Shown here piece by piece: positions 47,666-57,140 of a DNA stretch of 64,000 nt (its first letter is position 1; every line of letters begins with the position of its first letter). The notes under the pieces were generated by a model that saw only the letters and a list, made by a program, of their open reading frames with translations, was not told where the DNA came from and searched no databases. Source of the DNA: a virus. Location: positions 1 to 64,000 of IMG/VR virus record IMGVR_UViG_3300043436_002834. One strand, written 5' to 3'. Position numbers and translations under genes: made by a program.

Positions 47666-49384
47666 ATGAGCGGATTTAAAATTTTTGATGGTACAAACTG
47701 GGTTGATCCTTGTAATTGCAATATTAGCATCTTAGATGTTGATGGTGTAACTTATAAGTTAATTAATCCGCATAACTGTATTGTTAGTTATTTTGACGGA
47801 ACTAATTGGTGTCCGATAACTTGCCCTTGTGAATGTCCTTCTGGATATACATTTAATGCAAGCACCAATTCATGTGAAGCTGTAGAAATAAGTCCTGCAA
47901 CACCATCAGGCGGAACAACTGCTCCTGTAGTTGCAGGTAATACAAATACAGGTTATTCTGAATTTGGAGCCAGGCTTTATGAAAACATTACAGGTTCTGT
48001 ATATCCTCTTAATGGTTGGCAAAATACAACAATTTGCACTACCTGTTCTACAGGTTACCAAGTTCTTGAAAACGCAGGTACTGGATCTGCATTAGCCATT
48101 CAGCAACTTTCTGCAGTAGATAGCGATATCTTTAATTCACAAGGAACTACAACTTTAGGAAGACTTAATAATACAGGTCTGTGGGCTACAGGATTTCCTA
48201 ATAATCAATGGTTAAATGTAGAATTTTGCATAAACATTGCAGAAACTAAAACATATATATTTGCATTAGCTGGCGATAACCAAGTTAAAGCTGATATTAC
48301 ATCAACTACTTTTAATGGAGGTGGAACATTTAACTTAGTAAATTTATGGGCATCAGACAGTCCAACAGGATTGCCTGCAAGTATAACAACTATGCCACAT
48401 AAGTTATGGCACATGTTTCCTATTACATTGCCTGCGGGATCTCATACATTAAAATTATCAGGATATAACTTTGCTGCAGATAAAGCATTTGGTGCAGAAA
48501 TATATGATATTTCTGAATTAGACATGACTGGTTTGATGACATCATCTACAGCAACAGTTGGTGATCTACAACCTTATATTTTATTTTCAACAGAAAGTTT
48601 AATTACAAGTCCTCCTTTGCTTATTCCGATGCCGGGACAAACAATTACATGGTCTTGTCCTTCAGGTAGCACATACAGTCTTTGTTATGGTGCACCATCT
48701 TGCATTACGGTTGATTCTATTCCATGTGGTAATCAACAACCTTTAACTATCAATACCGAAGTTAATATTTGGTTTGATAATTCAGGATCAATGAATACTA
48801 CAAGATTGGGTCTTGAATTAATGCAAGCACAAGAACTTAAAACTGCGTTGCTTCCTATTTTTAATTATGATGAAACCTTGTACAATAAAAGAGTAAAACT
48901 CTTTGATATGAATGGTTCATCATGGAATTATAATCAGAGATTTATTAAATGTTTGGCAGAAGAAAGAAATTTTCAAAGAACTCCAGACACAGATGTAAAT
49001 CAAGTAATCAATCTTGTTTTTACAGATAGATCCGTTATCTATGGTTATGGTTCTACTGAAGAATTTGATAACACTGCTAGAGAAGAGCAATATGACTTAG
49101 ATGTAGATGATTTAAGAAATGTTATGGCTACTGCAGGTTATGATATTAAAGGAACCGTGTTTAGAATAAATAGTGATCAAAATAGTTATGTTGGGTTTAG
49201 AACATTAGTTCAATCTACTTTTGTAAACAATCAAGCATATACTAAACCTTATAATTTAAATGATTTTTATTCATTAAACTTTAACTGTAATTTAGATACT
49301 ATGGCTGCAGATAAATCATCCTATTATAAGGATCAGGTTGTTGCTGCATTAAGAGCTTTAGATATTGTTGTGCCAGTTGTATAA
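47666..49384 (+). CDS. VWA-domain-containing adhesin, 572 aa
   Basis: From residue about 366 on there is a VWA-like domain: VNIWFDNSGSMNTTRL contains the metal-ion MIDAS motif D371-x-S373-x-S375. A later acidic NLVFTDRSVIYGYG segment could complete it. The N-terminal 365 residues are beta-rich adhesive domains with CPCECPSG and GTTAPVVAGNTNTG parts. VWA domains bind proteins or glycans through a metal ion, so this is a good candidate for the host-binding tip. The ATG at 47666 is preferred over a longer frame overlapping the collagen gene. Confidence 0.75.
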   Translation: MSGFKIFDGTNWVDPCNCNISILDVDGVTYKLINPHNCIVSYFDGTNWCPITCPCECPSGYTFNASTNSCEAVEISPATPSGGTTAPVVAGNTNTGYSEFGARLYENITGSVYPLNGWQNTTICTTCSTGYQVLENAGTGSALAIQQLSAVDSDIFNSQGTTTLGRLNNTGLWATGFPNNQWLNVEFCINIAETKTYIFALAGDNQVKADITSTTFNGGGTFNLVNLWASDSPTGLPASITTMPHKLWHMFPITLPAGSHTLKLSGYNFAADKAFGAEIYDISELDMTGLMTSSTATVGDLQPYILFSTESLITSPPLLIPMPGQTITWSCPSGSTYSLCYGAPSCITVDSIPCGNQQPLTINTEVNIWFDNSGSMNTTRLGLELMQAQELKTALLPIFNYDETLYNKRVKLFDMNGSSWNYNQRFIKCLAEERNFQRTPDTDVNQVINLVFTDRSVIYGYGSTEEFDNTAREEQYDLDVDDLRNVMATAGYDIKGTVFRINSDQNSYVGFRTLVQSTFVNNQAYTKPYNLNDFYSLNFNCNLDTMAADKSSYYKDQVVAALRALDIVVPVV

Positions 49385-49394
49385 AAAATAAGAT

Positions 49395-49895
49395 ATGAGT
49401 TGTAGTTGTAAAGGCGCATGTGAATGCAGTAGTCATGAAGTTAAACTAAGAGGTCCTCGTGGATTTAAAGGAGACAAAGGGGAACCTGGTGTAGCCGGTC
49501 CTCAAGGAATTCAAGGTCTTGTAGGTCCCGTTGGACCCCAAGGACCTGTTGGTCCTCAAGGGCCTTCAGGAATGACAACTAACCAACTTGCTGTAAAAAT
49601 TACACATGTTGGCGGACAACTGAAAGCTAATGTATATGGAGGAATTGGTACCGTTACTTATGCATGGGAAATGGCTGATGTATTGGTAATGAATAATGCA
49701 TATCATTACTTTCAGTTTAATACTCCAATAAATATACAAACAGTTGGCGTTTCTTTAACTAACTTTACACCTGCGTTTAATGGTTGTAATGCAACTAACA
49801 ATGCGCAAATAGGAATGGCCAAGGTAACAGTAACAGATGCAACCGGCAGAAAAGCTATTGATACATTCTTACTTTTGAATGTGAATTGTGCTTAA
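49395..49895 (+). CDS. Short collagen-like fibre protein, 166 aa
   Basis: Residues 1-13 carry Cys ([12 protein letters not shown]), residues about 16-58 are Gly-X-Y repeats, and the last 105 residues form a beta sandwich with an Ig-like YAWEMA strand (VTYAWEM). It resembles a truncated version of the 46130 protein. It ends the island just before a terminator. Confidence 0.75.
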   Translation: MSCSCKGACECSSHEVKLRGPRGFKGDKGEPGVAGPQGIQGLVGPVGPQGPVGPQGPSGMTTNQLAVKITHVGGQLKANVYGGIGTVTYAWEMADVLVMNNAYHYFQFNTPINIQTVGVSLTNFTPAFNGCNATNNAQIGMAKVTVTDATGRKAIDTFLLLNVNCA

Positions 49896-49943
49896 TGCGA
49901 AAAAAATGTCACAGAAGGTTGGTTTATGTGGCTGACTAGGATG

Positions 49944-49970
49944 AACCCCGGATAATACCGGGGTTTGTTT
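49944..49970 (+). terminator. Strong terminator after the fibre island
   Basis: AACCCCGG pairs perfectly with CCGGGGTT around a 6-nt loop, followed by TGTTTT. Confidence 0.9.
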
Positions 49971-50003
49971 TATCAATTAATTTGTATTTTTGATTTATAA
50001 TTA

Positions 50004-50013
50004 GTATATTATA
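50004..50013 (+). promoter_or_regulatory. Late-type core GTATATTATA overlapping a start codon
   Basis: GTATATTATA is an exact match to the 3' core of the late motif, preceded by TTTATAATTA instead of a T run. Its last base is the A of the ATG at 50013. If it is a promoter, the tail-gene messenger would be leaderless or the true start would be further in. Confidence 0.55.
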
Positions 50014-50504
50014 TGAAGGTTGATTTAAATAAACCAAGGGTTACAGAGAAAAAAGGAAAAGTAATTAACTACAAGGAAGTTAGAGATTTTAACAAGCTGT
50101 ATCCTGAACATAATTTAAAGCAATCAGATATTATTAAAATCATGCGTGCATTTAATACTAATCTGGCTGATGAAACAATGAACAATATTTATGGAGTTGT
50201 ACTTCCAGAAAATATTGGAGCCATATTTATTAATAATGCAGGCAAAGCAAAAGGTAAATCAATTGACTATGCCAAATCAAAAGCGGCAGAAAAAATTGTT
50301 TACCATAAAAATTGGCATACGGATAACAATTTGATGAGGATTGTTTATATAAATAGAACAAGAAGGACATTAGTAAAAAATGCCAGCTTGTTTACATTTA
50401 ACCCTCTTCAGCAATTTAAAAGAAGAGCCAGCGCATATTTTAAAAAACATTGGTCTAGATGTTTAACCACAACATATAAACCAACAGTTGACATAAAACT
50501 ATAA
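50013..50504 (+). CDS. Tail-assembly structural protein, 163 aa
   Basis: An N-terminal basic region, a central helical part, LPENIGAIFINNAGKAKG (about 69-86) and a basic C-terminus with FNPLQQFKRRASAYFKKHW. This pattern appears in a small protein directly upstream of ring and stabilisation proteins in crAss-like phages. It is probably a tail completion factor. Confidence 0.65.
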   Translation: MKVDLNKPRVTEKKGKVINYKEVRDFNKLYPEHNLKQSDIIKIMRAFNTNLADETMNNIYGVVLPENIGAIFINNAGKAKGKSIDYAKSKAAEKIVYHKNWHTDNNLMRIVYINRTRRTLVKNASLFTFNPLQQFKRRASAYFKKHWSRCLTTTYKPTVDIKL

Positions 50505-50506
50505 AA

Positions 50507-51178
50507 ATGGTTACAATTAGAGAAAGTATTTCTAGAATAAGAAATGTATTCAAATTAGTTAATGAAGATGCTTTTTTAACCGATAGGTTCATTTATAGTC
50601 TTTTAATCAAACATGCTAAAACATTAATCAGAAGACAAGATGTAGAAAACAAGTTGATGCAATATGACAGTTTGTTTGAAACATTACCTTTTGTTGAACT
50701 GATTGAAGTAGATAAAATTGAAGCTGACTGCGCTAGAATTAAAACTGGCTGCAAGATAATGCGAACTAAAAAAAAGCTTCCTAAACTAATGACAGGCAGC
50801 AATGGACCAATTCTAAGAACAGTTGCTCCTATAGATGGAAGTGATGTATTCCAACAATGTTTAGCTGCCGTATATGTAGCTATGTCTCAATCTACAAATT
50901 TTAAATACAATAAGTGTCATTACTTCTGGTATAAAAACGGGTATTTGTATTTTCCAGATATTGTATGGGATGCAGTATCGGTAGAAGGAATGTTTGAAGA
51001 ACCTGTAGATGATTTTTGTAATGAGAATGATTCTGAATGCACATTAGCTCAAGATAGAGATTTAACAATTCCTGATTATCTATTTACTGAAATTGAACAA
51101 TTAACTCAACAAGAGTTAATGACATTAGGTAAAATTCCATCTGATACTGGAGATAATTCACAAAACATATTGAGATAA
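50507..51178 (+). CDS. Ring/tail-tube adaptor protein, 223 aa
   Basis: It has a helical start with the RDRFIYSLLIKHAKTLIRRQ-type pattern (about 22-45) and a beta half with KYNKCHYFWYKNGYLYFPD near 145-163. This arrangement is shared with crAss-like ring proteins that stack below the portal. It ends in an acidic helix and overlaps none of its neighbours, with gaps of 1 to 2 bases. Confidence 0.65.
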   Translation: MVTIRESISRIRNVFKLVNEDAFLTDRFIYSLLIKHAKTLIRRQDVENKLMQYDSLFETLPFVELIEVDKIEADCARIKTGCKIMRTKKKLPKLMTGSNGPILRTVAPIDGSDVFQQCLAAVYVAMSQSTNFKYNKCHYFWYKNGYLYFPDIVWDAVSVEGMFEEPVDDFCNENDSECTLAQDRDLTIPDYLFTEIEQLTQQELMTLGKIPSDTGDNSQNILR

Positions 51179-51179
51179 G

Positions 51180-52154
51180 ATGCAAAATACATTTTTGAAT
51201 TATAGAACTTATGATCAGTTATTGGCGGAGATCCAATCTGATTTTAAAAAATACTATCTTGAAGATTTTATTAATCCTCAAGAGTTTATTAAAGTAGCTA
51301 AGCGTTGCAACTATGAATTAGGTCTTAGAATATTTAAGACTAAAGAAATTGTTCTTGATATAGAAAAGGGTAGAGCTAAACTGCCTAATAACTTTCAAGT
51401 ATTAAACTTTGCTTTTATTCTTGCTGATCATTATACAGTTGAACCATTAATATCAGGAACTCATGTTGAAAATGTAAACTTAGGTCCTGTATACAATCCT
51501 GGTAACTGGAATGATGTAGATCTTTGTTCTCCTGCTACTGTTCCTCATCAACCTGAAAACAAACCGTGTAATGTACCTCATCCACATTCTTGTGGTAGTT
51601 GTGGTTCTAAGTTTGAATCATGTACATGCAAACCCGTTGGCGATGTTAAACTAGATTGCAAAGGAAACTTTATGGTGCTTACACAACACTTTAAGTATCA
51701 TACAAGAAGATGGAAGACTATGCATTCTTTAAGAATAATTAATAGTCCTGATGTAGTTGATGCTGATTGTCCAAACAAAACTTGGCAGTCTGCAAATACA
51801 GCTTATATTAAAAATGGTTTTATCTATCCATCATTTAAAACAGGTAAACTATACATCAACTATCAATCAATGATGGAAGATGAAGATGGCAACATCTTAG
51901 TTCCCGATCATGATATGCTAAATGAGTTCTACGAATATGCTATTAAGCAAAGAGTTCTAGAAAACATGATTATGAATGGAGAAGCTGTTAATGGTAATCA
52001 AATTCAAATTATTGAACAACGCCTTAGAGCTGCTAGAAACAATGCATTTAGTTTGGTAAATACTCCAAACTTTAGTGAATTAAGAAGAATTTGGGAAGTT
52101 AACCGTAAAGCTCAATACCACAACTTCTACAATATGTTCTTATCTTATAGATAA
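51180..52154 (+). CDS. Tail tubular/ring protein with Cys-rich insert, 324 aa
   Basis: Helices with a QEFIKVAKRCNYELGLRIF core, then an insert (about 120-160) containing CNVPHPHSCGSCGSKFESCTC, which could hold zinc, then KLYINYQSMMEDEDGNILVP and a helical C-terminus. In crAss-like phages a protein of this type sits directly upstream of the stabilisation/muzzle protein. The Cys-rich insert is a local addition not expected in the core family. Confidence 0.75.
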   Translation: MQNTFLNYRTYDQLLAEIQSDFKKYYLEDFINPQEFIKVAKRCNYELGLRIFKTKEIVLDIEKGRAKLPNNFQVLNFAFILADHYTVEPLISGTHVENVNLGPVYNPGNWNDVDLCSPATVPHQPENKPCNVPHPHSCGSCGSKFESCTCKPVGDVKLDCKGNFMVLTQHFKYHTRRWKTMHSLRIINSPDVVDADCPNKTWQSANTAYIKNGFIYPSFKTGKLYINYQSMMEDEDGNILVPDHDMLNEFYEYAIKQRVLENMIMNGEAVNGNQIQIIEQRLRAARNNAFSLVNTPNFSELRRIWEVNRKAQYHNFYNMFLSYR

Positions 52155-52159
52155 TAGTT

Positions 52160-55100
52160 ATGGCAAAGAAATCACCAGCAGGAGGCAATACATTTAAGTC
52201 TCGTGGAACTTTTGATAAGTCACTTGTAACTGATACAAGTGATTTTCATTTACCGGAGAATTCATGGACATATGCAAGAAATGCTATTAACAATACAAGA
52301 AAAGGAGATTTAGGTAAACTTAGTACTGAGCCGGCTAATGCTTTATGTACTTTTGCACCCTACACAATTATTGGAGCAATTCATATTGAACAAGATCAAT
52401 GGTTGTTGTTTTCTACTAATAATACAGATTCTGAAATTGGTATTTTTAAAGAAGGTAGTTGCTCCTACAGCACAGTTGTAAATGATCCTTGTCTTAATTT
52501 TAATACAGATAATCTTATTAAGGGGATTATAAGACCAACATTTAATTGTTCTTTTAATGCTTACTGGGATGACGGCAGAAATGTTTCAAGAGTACTGGAT
52601 ATTAAAAATGTTCCATGGAAACAAGTATGTACAACCACAAATGGCTGCACTACATGCGTTGACACAACAGATCTTGATTGTGATAAGATAAGACTTGAGT
52701 CTTTCATAGAAACACCTTGTATTCAAATAAAAAAAGGTAAAGGTATTGGTAGCATACTTAATGGCACTTACCAAGCGCAGATTGCTTATTTAGTAGATCA
52801 GCAACGAGTAACTGACTACTTTATCCCTTCTAATGCATTAACTTTATTTGATCATACAAATGTTAATAGCTCAATAGAATTAAATCTTAGCAACCTAGAT
52901 ACAAACTTTGAAGATTATGAGTTGGTATTGATATCTACAATTAATGAAAAGACTGTAGCTAGAAAGATGGGTATTTATAGTACCCGTCAAACTCAAATAT
53001 CTTTTGATTACATTGATATTACTTTACCGGTAGTTCCTTTAGCAGATCTTACTATTATTACTCCGGTTCCAGATAAATCAGAAGCCATGTTTACTGTAGG
53101 AAGCTATGCATTGCGTGTAGGTCCTACAACTAAATTTGACTTTAATTACCAACCACTTGCTAATCAGATTTCAACTCTTTGGCAGTGTGTAGAATACAAA
53201 AAAGAGTATTATAAAAATGGGGGAACTAACATTGGATATATGCGAGATGAGGTCTACTCATTTTTTATCCGATGGGTGTATAACACTGGAGACAAATCTA
53301 AAAGTTACCACATTCCAGGAAGAGCAGCTGAACAATTTTATTTGACAAATGATGCGGGAGCTAATGCAGGTTTAATATCTGAAACAGCAATTTGTCCTGC
53401 AACAGTCAATGACATAGAAAGTCCTGACTATACTCCTAAAGTATTTGAAGTTTACAATACAGCTACTATATCATCTACACCAAATACAGTATTGGCTGAT
53501 GGCGGGGTTTTAGTGGCAGAAGGTAAAATGGGTTATTGGGAATCTGTTGAGAACTATGATGACAATAATCCTATTGTTTGGAACTCAAATGTACCTGGTC
53601 ATCCAGAATGGAATCTTTGCGGGCAGCCTATTAGACATCATAAATTTCCAGAGAATACTATTATTTCCGGGGGAGCCATAGATACTATTACCAATCACTA
53701 TGTTGATGGTGGTGAAAAAATTAGAATCATGGGTGTTGCTTTTGATAATATTCAGCCTCCTGTAGATAATAATGGCAACCCAATTACTAATATTGTTGGG
53801 TATGAAATTCTAAGAGGAAATAGAACAGGTACTAAAAGTGTATTGTATAAAGGTATTATCAATAACATGTTTGAATATAATGCTCCTGATTTAATTACAG
53901 GCAAAACAGCATTGTATGCTAACTATCCATTTAATGATTTAAGACCGGATCCATTTATTTCTTCTAATGCTTTACCGACTAGTTATGAACCACTTCAAGG
54001 TGGTTTAATTAACTATACACCTAATGCAGATTATAGCAAGAAACATTTTACATTTCATTCACCAGATACAATGTTTGCAAGACCATTTTTGGTTGATGAT
54101 GAAGTAAAAGTATATGGTACCTCTTATGGCACATCTAATGGTTATTATATTGAACCTGATAATCATCCAAGACATAAATTTATAACTGATATTTCTTTTG
54201 CTACATCAATTATTGTGGGTGTAGGATTTGCCATTTCTAAAATGGTAGGTAGTAGAGATACTAAGTATGTAGGTTATCAAATAGACAGCGATCAAATATT
54301 TGCAGGAACATCTACATCACCGGGTAACGTAGTGCCTGCTGGTGCGGCTTTAACTGCAGCACAAGCTACCGCTCTAAACACATTAGGTATTCAAGGAATG
54401 ACAGATGCATTTACCGGTCAGAATACCGGTTTAGCTTCTGCTACAAGCGGTGCACAAAATGGCGCCATAGCTGCTTCTAAAGTTGCTGCGTCAATTCCTG
54501 CAACAGGTATAACATCAGGTTATGTTGAGATCTCACTTAAAGATCAAGATGCAACACCAGGTATTTTAAAGACGGCCTTGTTGGCTTTAGGAAACCCTAT
54601 GTTCCAATCATATTTAGCTGATGGTACAGATACAACTATTAAGTTAATTCAATCATTAGGATCTTGGAGACAGTATGCTGTGCAGTATCAGTCACTCTGT
54701 AGATATGAAAATTTTGCGGGTCCTGCAGCTAAAAATAGAAGAAGAAGAGTTAATGATGCAAGGTATTTAAATCCAGGTGTACAAGATTACTCAACTAACT
54801 TTATAGTAAATCACATTAACAGGAATGAAACTGTAATGTTTGATACTACTGTAGATATTGAGAATGTACCTTCTGCTTATGCTGATGTATCCCGTCCTCC
54901 GCGTATTTCTCAATTACCAGGAGGAGCTGAGTTTAATACAATTAACAGAAGAGCATCTTCTCACTATGTAGCTTTAAAAACAAGATTGCGTAACCAATAT
55001 GGTCAATTGCAATCTATCAGACAAGTGATGGTTTCTTCTTGTGTGACTCCAATAACATACACTAAGTCACCTACTTTATTTGGAGGAGACATTTATATTG

Positions 55101-57079
55101 GAAAGTATTCAGAAAAAAACACTTTATACTATTTCCAACAGTGGTTAAATGGACAACCAGATGGTGCTGTATTTAATTACAATAAACAAAAGATGTTTGA
55201 GTGGACTGCATTTTGGATGGATACTGATCCATTTGATTTGGCTGAGTTTATTCAAAGTATTCCTACAGCTCTACAGAATGCTATTACAGGAGGTACAGTA
55301 AACTCATTCTTGGCATCATTGGTTACACCAAGCGATAAACACTGCTTAGATAGATTAAATCCGCACAACGGACAAGCAAATGGTATATTCTTGTTAAAGA
55401 GAGCCTTTATGTATTTGTTTAATTCTGGCGTAAGAGATTTCTATGTAGAGTCAGAGTTTAATATTGATATGCGCGATTGGCAAGATAATGTAGCAAAAAA
55501 ACATTATCCAATTCTTGCAGATCTTAAAACAATGTTTGGAATGGATTTAATTAAAGCTGATAACTATTATCAAATAGATAGAAGCTTATCTCATTCATTT
55601 ATGGCAAGTCAAAAAATACCTTGGGGTATAATGCAAGAAAGAGATTATGATCCACAATTATCTGAAACTTGTTATACTAAGTTTCCTCGCAGATTACTAT
55701 ACTCATTACCTCAAGTTGCCGCTCAGCAAAATGTATCACTACTTAAAAAAGATAATTGGAGAGTATTCTTACCAAATAACTTTGCTGATTATGAAAGTGC
55801 AATTACAGCTATAAAACCAATTGATAAAACAGGAGCTCTTATTTTGTTTGAAAATCAAGCTCCTGGTTTTTTACCAGGTGTTGATGAACTACAAACTCAA
55901 GGTGGTGCCGCTGTTACTATTGGTGATGGTAAATTATTTGCAAGAAAACTTCAACAGTTATCTAACTCTGAAACATCTTATGAGTATGCTTCATGCCAAA
56001 GCAGATTGTCTGTATTAAATACCCCGGCAGGTGTCTTTTGGATGAATCTTAATCAGGGTAAGATATTTAATTATGCAGGCGGTCTCAAAGAGATTTCACT
56101 TAAAGGAAACCGCTTTTGGTTAAACAACTATTTACCATACAAATTACTTGAAGATTTTCCTACCTATTCGGTATTAGATAATCCTGTAGCTGGTATTGGT
56201 TGTCAGACAATTTATGATAATGAGTACAGTTTAGTTTATTTCTGTAAGAAGGATTATAAGCTAAAGAAAAATCTTCCTGTTACAGTAGAATATATTGGCG
56301 GATCTAAGTTTTTAATTAATGGCATATTTGTAGCTCAAACAGGAGATCCATTATACTTTGATGATTGCTCTTGGACATTAAGTTATGATCCTAAGATTGA
56401 AGAGTTTGTTTCATTCCATGACTGGCATCCAGATTTATCTTTAGGAGCAAAGAATACTTTCTTGACAACTAAGGATAATAGCATTTGGAATCATAACAAT
56501 ATCTGCAGCAAGTATTGTAATTACTATGGTAAGGATTATCCTTTTGAGGTTGAATTCCAATTAGATAATAAGTTTTCTGTAGCTACAATGCGCAATGTTG
56601 AATACTACATTGAATCATATATTTACAATCCAGAAAACTGCTATGACCGTTTTCATGTATTAGATTATGGATTTGATGAAGCAATTGTATATAACTCAGA
56701 GCAAGTATCCGGTCTTTTAAAACTTCACTTGAGTCCTAAGAATGATATTCCTTTGTTACTTACATTCCCTAAGATTCAGACTAATTACATTGATATTCTC
56801 TTTTCTAAAGAAGAGCAGCAATACAGATTTAATCAGTTCTGGGATGTTACAAACGACAGAGGTGAATATTCAAATGCGCAAGAAACTATATGGCAAACCG
56901 AAGATAATGGCTACATTAGAAACCTGAATCCAAATAACTTAAACTATAATAAGCAGGAGTTTCAAAGAAAAAAATTCCGCCATTATAATAACCGAGTTAT
57001 TTTAAGAAGAAGCAAAAATACTAATGTAGAAATCTTGGTAAGTTTAGCTGCAAGTAACCAGCAACTATCTCACCGATAA
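52160..57079 (+). CDS. Tail stabilisation/muzzle-type protein, 1639 aa
   Basis: It opens with a Phe/Asp-Leu-Pro-Asn-type segment (FDKSLVTDTSDFHLPENSWT, about 19-38) and then a long beta-propeller-like series, the pattern of the crAss-like stabilisation protein related to P22 gp10. It also contains a small Ala/Gly-rich segment (about 690-795) with a hydrophobic helix (SIIVGVGFAISKMVG). It forms the closing nozzle of the tail. The length is larger than in many relatives. Confidence 0.8.
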   Translation: MAKKSPAGGNTFKSRGTFDKSLVTDTSDFHLPENSWTYARNAINNTRKGDLGKLSTEPANALCTFAPYTIIGAIHIEQDQWLLFSTNNTDSEIGIFKEGSCSYSTVVNDPCLNFNTDNLIKGIIRPTFNCSFNAYWDDGRNVSRVLDIKNVPWKQVCTTTNGCTTCVDTTDLDCDKIRLESFIETPCIQIKKGKGIGSILNGTYQAQIAYLVDQQRVTDYFIPSNALTLFDHTNVNSSIELNLSNLDTNFEDYELVLISTINEKTVARKMGIYSTRQTQISFDYIDITLPVVPLADLTIITPVPDKSEAMFTVGSYALRVGPTTKFDFNYQPLANQISTLWQCVEYKKEYYKNGGTNIGYMRDEVYSFFIRWVYNTGDKSKSYHIPGRAAEQFYLTNDAGANAGLISETAICPATVNDIESPDYTPKVFEVYNTATISSTPNTVLADGGVLVAEGKMGYWESVENYDDNNPIVWNSNVPGHPEWNLCGQPIRHHKFPENTIISGGAIDTITNHYVDGGEKIRIMGVAFDNIQPPVDNNGNPITNIVGYEILRGNRTGTKSVLYKGIINNMFEYNAPDLITGKTALYANYPFNDLRPDPFISSNALPTSYEPLQGGLINYTPNADYSKKHFTFHSPDTMFARPFLVDDEVKVYGTSYGTSNGYYIEPDNHPRHKFITDISFATSIIVGVGFAISKMVGSRDTKYVGYQIDSDQIFAGTSTSPGNVVPAGAALTAAQATALNTLGIQGMTDAFTGQNTGLASATSGAQNGAIAASKVAASIPATGITSGYVEISLKDQDATPGILKTALLALGNPMFQSYLADGTDTTIKLIQSLGSWRQYAVQYQSLCRYENFAGPAAKNRRRRVNDARYLNPGVQDYSTNFIVNHINRNETVMFDTTVDIENVPSAYADVSRPPRISQLPGGAEFNTINRRASSHYVALKTRLRNQYGQLQSIRQVMVSSCVTPITYTKSPTLFGGDIYIGKYSEKNTLYYFQQWLNGQPDGAVFNYNKQKMFEWTAFWMDTDPFDLAEFIQSIPTALQNAITGGTVNSFLASLVTPSDKHCLDRLNPHNGQANGIFLLKRAFMYLFNSGVRDFYVESEFNIDMRDWQDNVAKKHYPILADLKTMFGMDLIKADNYYQIDRSLSHSFMASQKIPWGIMQERDYDPQLSETCYTKFPRRLLYSLPQVAAQQNVSLLKKDNWRVFLPNNFADYESAITAIKPIDKTGALILFENQAPGFLPGVDELQTQGGAAVTIGDGKLFARKLQQLSNSETSYEYASCQSRLSVLNTPAGVFWMNLNQGKIFNYAGGLKEISLKGNRFWLNNYLPYKLLEDFPTYSVLDNPVAGIGCQTIYDNEYSLVYFCKKDYKLKKNLPVTVEYIGGSKFLINGIFVAQTGDPLYFDDCSWTLSYDPKIEEFVSFHDWHPDLSLGAKNTFLTTKDNSIWNHNNICSKYCNYYGKDYPFEVEFQLDNKFSVATMRNVEYYIESYIYNPENCYDRFHVLDYGFDEAIVYNSEQVSGLLKLHLSPKNDIPLLLTFPKIQTNYIDILFSKEEQQYRFNQFWDVTNDRGEYSNAQETIWQTEDNGYIRNLNPNNLNYNKQEFQRKKFRHYNNRVILRRSKNTNVEILVSLAASNQQLSHR

Positions 57080-57107
57080 ACATTTAATAGTTAAGATAAA
57101 TAAATTT

Positions 57108-57123
57108 TTTTTTGTATATTACA
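57108..57123 (+). promoter_or_regulatory. Late-type promoter motif variant
   Basis: TTTTTTGTATATTACA differs by one base from the consensus, 17 bases before the ATG at 57141 in a 61-base gap. Confidence 0.7.
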
Positions 57124-57140
57124 AGTATAACCAATATAAA

